NCBI RefSeq assembly: GCF_019097595.1
Contig: NC_080716.1
Coordinates: 11,713,401-11,777,400, forward strand
Source of the DNA: Hemibagrus wyckioides
Taxonomy: Eukaryota; Chordata; Actinopteri; Siluriformes; Bagridae
Direction: 5' to 3'
Length of the DNA: 64,000 nt
Below the pieces are notes generated by a model. The model was given only the letters and a program-made list of their open reading frames with translations. It had not been told where the DNA came from and did no database searches. A program made the position numbers and the translations under genes. Below are positions 37,801 to 45,400 of this stretch, in pieces. The first letter of the stretch is position 1. The number at the start of each line of letters is the position of its first letter.

Positions 37801-39044
37801 AACAAAGGTCTCCTGAAATCTTCAGTCTGGAAAAAATCCACCAGTTAAATGAACGTATAAGCAGTGTGAGGTCTGTGGAAGGTTTGATTTTAAACCCATT
37901 GAAAACAAATGACACGTGAGAGGTGTCTGATACGACGAGGTCAACTAAGTCTAGAATGGTCTAATTCCTCTGTTTATTTTGGATTGAACACGCTGCACAA
38001 TTCGACCTGATGCAGTGGAGATCACATGTTTTTGTTCTCGGAGGTTGACCTTCTCGTACTCTGCTTTGGTTCGTCCAATGTACGGGAACGTTTGAGTACT
38101 GGAGTACATTTGGGTCCTGGAGTTTAGGTGAATATTTGGTGCATATTTGTGGTAATATCTGAATAAAGTTTATTCAGTGTTTAGCTAAAGGATATATTAT
38201 ATTTAGTGTAATATATATATTATATTTGTGTTATATAAAAAGGAAGCATTTATCGTTTTTTCTTGATTGAGTTTGGGGTTAATATTAGCTTTTAAAATTG
38301 TTTTCTTGCTCTGTTCCTATTTATATTTTAGTCAAATGCTTTATTGCTAATGATACTTTCATTTTTTTTGTCTATTGTTTAAAACTGAAAGCGGTGTAGC
38401 AGTTTATTTGATCTATTTTAATACTATTTTGCTTCTCATACTGGTGCTCTCGTGTGTTTATTTTTCCCTGACACGTTTTCTATTGTGTATCTTATATTCA
38501 ATAATGAGGCCAAAGCATGAGAATTATGGTTACTATGGACACTCTCTCTCTCTCTCTTTTTTTTTTTTTTTTCTTTTCTTTTATAATCGGATCAAATCTG
38601 TAGGCAATACGAAATAACCTCATTGATATCGTCTAGTGTGGAAAAGACAGACATTTAGTTCAAAACACTTGATCATTGATTTATTTTAAGCAACATATTA
38701 AGCAGCCAATTTTTAAAAAAAATGTTTCGATGAACAATTGTAGTGTTTTATGTATAAATATTTATATATACATATTTATCTATACTTTATCTATATAATA
38801 TTAGAAGGGTATATTATGGCATGTAATTATGAAGGTGTGTGGTCAAAAATCTGATCTTGTTGTTCTTATTACATGTGAACACCGTTCTCTATTAAAATGT
38901 ATTTTAGCAGCTTAATTGTACCTGCTCACACTTGTATATTTATTTCTTCATTTGTTTGATTGGTGTCATGGAGAAAGGTATTGACTTTTTAAGAAAAGGA
39001 AAGCCAAGTTACTAGGTAGCACCCTAATCAGTCATGCAGTTGTA

Positions 39045-39093
<49 letters not shown>

Positions 39094-42000
39094 AATAATG
39101 AGGAAGTGGAAAGCAGGCTTCGAACAAATCAAAAGGCTCTTTATTCTTTGTATCTTTACTTTCGCTTTTCAGCAAGTTGCCAATGCAGACACAGTCACAC
39201 ACACCGCTCTGTCTGTCTCTCTCTTTCTCTCTCTCTCTCTCGATGCTCTCTTTTGTCCCCTTTTTATTCACACAACCACTCCACTCACTCAAACTCACTT
39301 AGTTTCTGCTTCTCTCACATCATTCAGGGCTAAAGGAGCAAATTGTCTCAGAAAATAAGGACAAGCCCACCAAAACAGCAGGTAAGATCACAACCAGAAT
39401 AAAGCAGATAATACTGGGATCATCCCTTATACCAAATAATACATTATAGCTGTCGCAGGTTACTTGTATGATCATATTTCATATACAAACTGAATGAAAT
39501 ATGAATGTGCGTATAATGAATATCAGTTCAGGATGCTTTCTATCTTAGCTATTTCACTATGTAACACTGGTTACAGGAAATGTATGAGTGAGGTTGGTAA
39601 AAATCTTTTTCCTTTAGTTTAATTAAAGAGTTTTTTGGTATTGTCAAAGTCACAAACAAGTCATTTACTCTCACTTCCACACATTGGGGGAAAATAGGGG
39701 ATCTCATATACAGCAAACAAGTATTTTAGCCACTTTCTGTTCCTAACATTTTTGTGAACCAACTTTACAAGCGTATTAAGCTGTTCGAGCCAGATGTGTT
39801 TGGGGATAGTAACCACTTAATCAGCTTAATGCCCTATAATGTGTATAGTTTATGTATTGTATTAGACATGGAATTATCTCCTTCACTCCATTGCAAAGTG
39901 GCACCATCTCAAGGTATGGAATTAAATAGTACACTAAAAATAATACAAAGTGACCACTGTCTGCAACGAGGCCCATACCAAATCACCAAGTAGATGCAGT
40001 GGTGCTTTTGGAATAGCCTGGGAGCACAGAGGCTGACATTTGTGGAAAGACTTCACCATATCACCTGTCTGTACACCCACAAATCCCTGTCTTAGAAAAA
40101 ATGGGACATTTTTTAGACAAGTCAGTGTTGTGTCCTGACCTAAATGCCCAGGTGTGGGATTAGTCTGAGTGCAATTTTCTGCAGGTCTTAAACATGCATC
40201 ACTTTCACAATGCTTAAGACCATCTTGTAAGACCTCCTCCCTTTTATCACTTCCATCATAAATGAACTCCAGTTCAAGGAATTTTCCCTTAATGTACATA
40301 TAGCAAGTAACTCCACTTTATTCCACCATGTGGATGCCAAATGAGGAAAGACTGCTGATGCATGTTTACCTTGTGTCTTGAGGGTTGGTGTGTTTGAGGC
40401 CCAAAGGAAACAGGGTTTGGTAAGCCCCTTTTAGTGAGGTTTTAAATCTGATGCTGGCAACTACAAGAAACTAGTGGAGGAAGACAGCAATGGGTTGATG
40501 AAGGATGTGTGAGGTTGAAAATAAAGCATGCAGCTGTATCCTGGATCAGTTTGTGGAGTCTCAAGCTAGCATGAAGAGAAATGGAAAAATATTGCTGTTG
40601 TGAAACTACAGTCTATGAAGTGATGTCTGCCAAACTTACACTATATTGCCAAAAGTTTTGGGACACCCCTCCAAATCATTGAATTCAGGAGTTGTTTTTC
40701 AGGGGTTGTGCTCGGCCCCTTAGTTCCAGTGAAAGGAACTCTTAATGCTTCAGCATACCAAGACATTGTGGACAATTTCATGCTCCCAACTTTGTGGGAA
40801 CAGTTTGGGGATGACCCCTTCCTGTTCCAACATGACTGTACACCAGTGCACAAAGCAAGGTCCATAAAGACATGGATGAGTCAATTTGGTGTGGAGGAAC
40901 TTGACTGGCCTGCAGTTGATAGATCTCAACCTGATAGAACACCTTTGGGATAAATTAAAGCAGAGACCACGAGTGAGTCCAACATCAGTGCCTGACCTCA
41001 CAAATGTGCTTTTTAGAGGAATGGTCAAAAATTCCCATAAACACACTCCTAAACCTTGTGGAAAGCCTTCCCTGAAGAGTTGAAGCTGTTATAGCTGCAA
41101 AGGGTGGGCCAACTCCATATTATATTCATGTGCATGCAAAGGCAGATGTCCTAAAACTGTTAGCAATATAGTGTATTAAGATGCAAGCTGAAGCTTGAGT
41201 GATTTTGATTCACATCACATCACATTAACATCTTTGCGAATGTGCAAAGGGGGACACATAAGTCAGGAAGGGCTTTAAACTTTTGTTAACTAAATAGCAC
41301 ATTTCAGTCAAATATAGGCCCCATAATTTTCTATAATTTTCTAAAATTATAAAAGTGACTATAATTTGCCAGTATCAATTATGCGTTTTTTTTTTTTTTT
41401 GTTTATAGATACTCTAGAGAGCTACAAAGAAACAGGAAGTGAAGAAGAGAAAAATGAAAAGCCTGTGCCTGATGTGTCCCTTAATGAAGGCATGTTATAC
41501 TCTTTATAGTCTCTCTTACAAATATCTTCCACTTCTACGCTACAAGGTAAATTCTAAAGTTATATTTCTGAAAAGTATCACATCTCATGTCTGCTGCTGC
41601 TGATATTAAAGCTAATGTAGTAACTGTTCTAAAAAAGGAAGCGGAATTGTATGTGTTAAACACAGATGAACAGAGTGATGCACACAGTCAAACATCCCAT
41701 TGTGTTTAGAATAAATATAAGCACTCTTAGAACACTGCTTATCAAATCAGTGAACTGTTGAGTGAACTGTTTTATAAATATATTTTATTTATTTTTGCAT
41801 ATGTATTCTATATGTCTATAAAATACATATAAGCTGAAATATATATTCTTTATGCATTTCTAACTTTGCTTGGTGTTTTTGCAGACAAGGTAGCTGCACC
41901 ATCCTCTTTTCAACCTTTTGGTTAGTAATATTTTCTATTGTTATTTTTTGCCTCATCATGAACATTTAACATTTTATTTTAAACATCAGTTGTTTGTATG

Positions 42001-42381
42001 GTGTTACAGTATCAGTGGAACTTAGTATTGAACATGGGCTGGATGAGGAATTGGCAAAATACTGATGCTAGCATAGAGTAAATGATGATAATCATGATAG
42101 TTACCCTATAAAGATTATGTATCAGTGAAACGTGCCTTAAAGATCTTCTCAACTTCTTGAGCTGTTCTCAACTTCCACTTTCTTCCTCACAGATTCACAA
42201 GAAAGCATTGACAGCACTGGAGGTGAGATTTCTGTTGTTTTCATGTGAAACCTCAGTACAGCTTTCTACTTAATAGTGTTGAATAATTTACTTGTACATT
42301 AATTATATACATAATAATAATAATTATAATATTATTATAATTATAATATTATAATTATATTATATTATATTAATATTATCA

Positions 42382-42423
<42 letters not shown>

Positions 42424-45400
42424 CATTATAATTATTATTATTATTGCACTAAGCTCTTTAACCATTACATCATTATTCTAGTTAATCAGTTGTTGTGTGT
42501 TTCAGAATTAGTTGTAGAGGCTTCACCGGAGAAAACGTTAGGTAATTTTAAATGTATGTTTTTAATATGCCGGTCTTTCTGAGATCCTTTTATCCCTATG
42601 GTCATGGGAACGACATGCAAAAGTTTATTTTTGCTCCTCTCTTTTTATTTAAATTCAAGAACTATCAGCAACAGAAAGATACCAAGGTGAAGACTCATAC
42701 TATAAACAGCTAGAAAACGAGCGTAGGTTACGTTGAAAACCATCCTTAATCTTCCATTAAATATTATGGTATTTGTGATTTAATGTATTTACCCTTGTTC
42801 TTGTATCTTCCAATATGTTAGTTGCAGATATTCTAGCTGATGAGAATAAAGGCAGGTTTATTTGACTTATCAAAAAAAAATGTTTTTTTATTTTTATTAT
42901 TGTTGTTGTTTGTTTGCTTCATTGTTTATCTGCTCCTTTTTTTTAATAAAATTAAAATTTCATTGTAATAATCCTCTCTAGGATCTACACCAGACGATAC
43001 ACCGAAACCTAAAGCTGCAGAGACGCTTGAGGCTGAACCTACAGTGCTACCTGAAGTGGCAAGTGACTTGACCCCAGAGACTGTGACTGAAACATCCAAA
43101 CCTCAAACGACTACAGTGTCTCCATCTGTAGATGAGTCTAAACCAGCGAGTGCACCAGAACCAGAGGGTGAGTATAAAAAAAAAGTGAAAGAAATAAAAA
43201 AAATAATTTGAGGTTAGGAATTTTATTCGTTCAGCTTTAGTGACGTTTATGTGTCTGCTTGTTTACTTTTCACAGTTAAGAAGAAAAAGCCAAGCCTCCT
43301 CAATAAATTTGACAAAACAATAAAAGCAGAAATCAATGCAGCTGAAAAACTGCGTAAAAAGGTAGGCACTGTGCGTCTTGAATAATAATTATCAAGTTAA
43401 ATGTCTTTTTAAAATAAAACGGGGGGTTGTTTTTTTGTGTTTAACGTGTTGGTTTAAATGTTTAGGGTAAAGCTGAAGAAGCCTTGCGTGCCTTTGAAGC
43501 TCTTGTGCAGAAGTATCCTCAGAGTCCCAGGAGTCACTATGGTAAAGCTCAGGTAACGGTTTTGGATAAAAAGAGACAAGAGCTTTCCTGCAGAATCACA
43601 TCGAACATATAATGGAATAGATATTATAAGATTCTGATCAGTGCATCATTTGTGGGGGTTTTTTCAGTCTGAGGACGATATGGCTGAAAAAATGCGTAGT
43701 AATGAGATGCTCCTGAAGGCTGTAAACACTTACAGGGAGGCAGCAGAGCTCCCAGATGCTCCTGCAGAACTTATTAAAACCTCGTTAAAGAGACGTGCTG
43801 ACAGACAGCAGTTTCTAGGTAAGATCATATGTGCACTGACATCCTCACATCCTCACGTGCATCTCCAGGTCCATTCTAAATGATTATTTCTTAACAGGAC
43901 GTACAAAGGGCTCTTTAGTAACCTTGGAAAGGCTTGTGCAGATTTTCCCAGATGACATCACTCTGAAGAATGATCTAGGAGTGGCTCATCTTCTGATTGG
44001 TGATAACAAAGGTGCTAAACAAGTCTATGAGGAGGTAATGTTTTTGATGTGACTAGGATTTCCTAGGTCAGCATGTAAATGGAATGATTATGAGAGTGAT
44101 TACTGTAAAAGACTCTCTACTGCTCAAGTAATGAAAATATATTGTTTCCCCTTCATTGTTTCTTTTTCAAGGTTTTGGCTGTTGCGCCCAGTGATGGATT
44201 TGCCAAGGTGCATTACGGATTCATCCTTAAGTCTGAAAATATGATAGCAGAAAGCATACCTTACCTAAAGGTGAGCCTGACAGTCATATATAAACACATG
44301 TACAGTATGCACATCATTTGTGTTTGGGTGTGAATTCATCTGTGTACATGTTTAGGAGGGTTTGGAGTCTGGGGCACCGGGAACTGATGATGGAAGATTT
44401 TATTTTCATCTTGGGGATGCACTGCAAAGAGTAGGAGAGCCGACTGTAAGTTGCCACCCACAAAAAAAACGCCCACATCATTTATTTTATTCATCCTACA
44501 AATAAGAGGTAATGGTTGCGTGTGTGCATTTCTGCAGCGGGCTCTTGAATGGTACGAGGCTGGCTACCGGCATGGTCATTTCGCCTCTGTTTGGCAGAGG
44601 TCATTGTATAATGTGGCTGGACTGCGCGCTCAACCGTGGTGGACAGCCAAAGAAACTGGATACGTTGAACTCGTTCGGGTATTGAATATATATCTATATA
44701 TATAAAACCTCATATCAGTACTATTAATTTAGAACAGTAAACAAACTATTTTTGCCTCTGTGTAACTCACATGTATGCATCATAACAGTTAAAAGTCTAC
44801 TAAATGTGAAATTGGTGAATTAGTTGCCACATGCTTGGCAGGTTTGACTTCTGGGTAGTCCGGTTTTCTCCTCCAGTATAAAGACGTGTTGTAGGCTGAC
44901 TGGCATCTCTAAATTGTCCATAGTGTGAGAATGGGTGTGTGAGTGCACCTGTGTGTGTGAGATTGTGCCCTGTGATAGGTTGTTACCCTGTCCAGGGTGT
45001 CCCCTGAGTCCCCTGAGATGGACTGTAGACTCACCGTGACCCTGTGTAGGATAAGTGGTACAGAAAATAGCTGGATGCTTGCATTAAACATCATCAACCA
45101 AGTGATCTGAGCTCATGGGTTACATGAACAGTAAACATTTATCCTCCCATATAATTTTGCTGGATAAATTTGTCAGGACTTTGATTATGCTTGATGATGG
45201 TTTTTATCCTGATTTCAGGACAATCTGTCATTATTTCTTTATATTTGATTTATTTTAGATACCTTGGCTTACACTGGCTTTTTACTAGGATTTAAAAAGT
45301 GGATGCTTTGTATTTTTACTTATCTTACTGTCTGTCTTAATCTTCTTCTCACTGTTAATCAAAACATATATAAATAATCATTTTCTGTATAAATACATGT

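Noticed and set aside
39934..40299. 121-codon minus-strand frame in an asph intron
   Set aside because: It might be a relic of a retroelement, but no motif was recognised, so no call is made.
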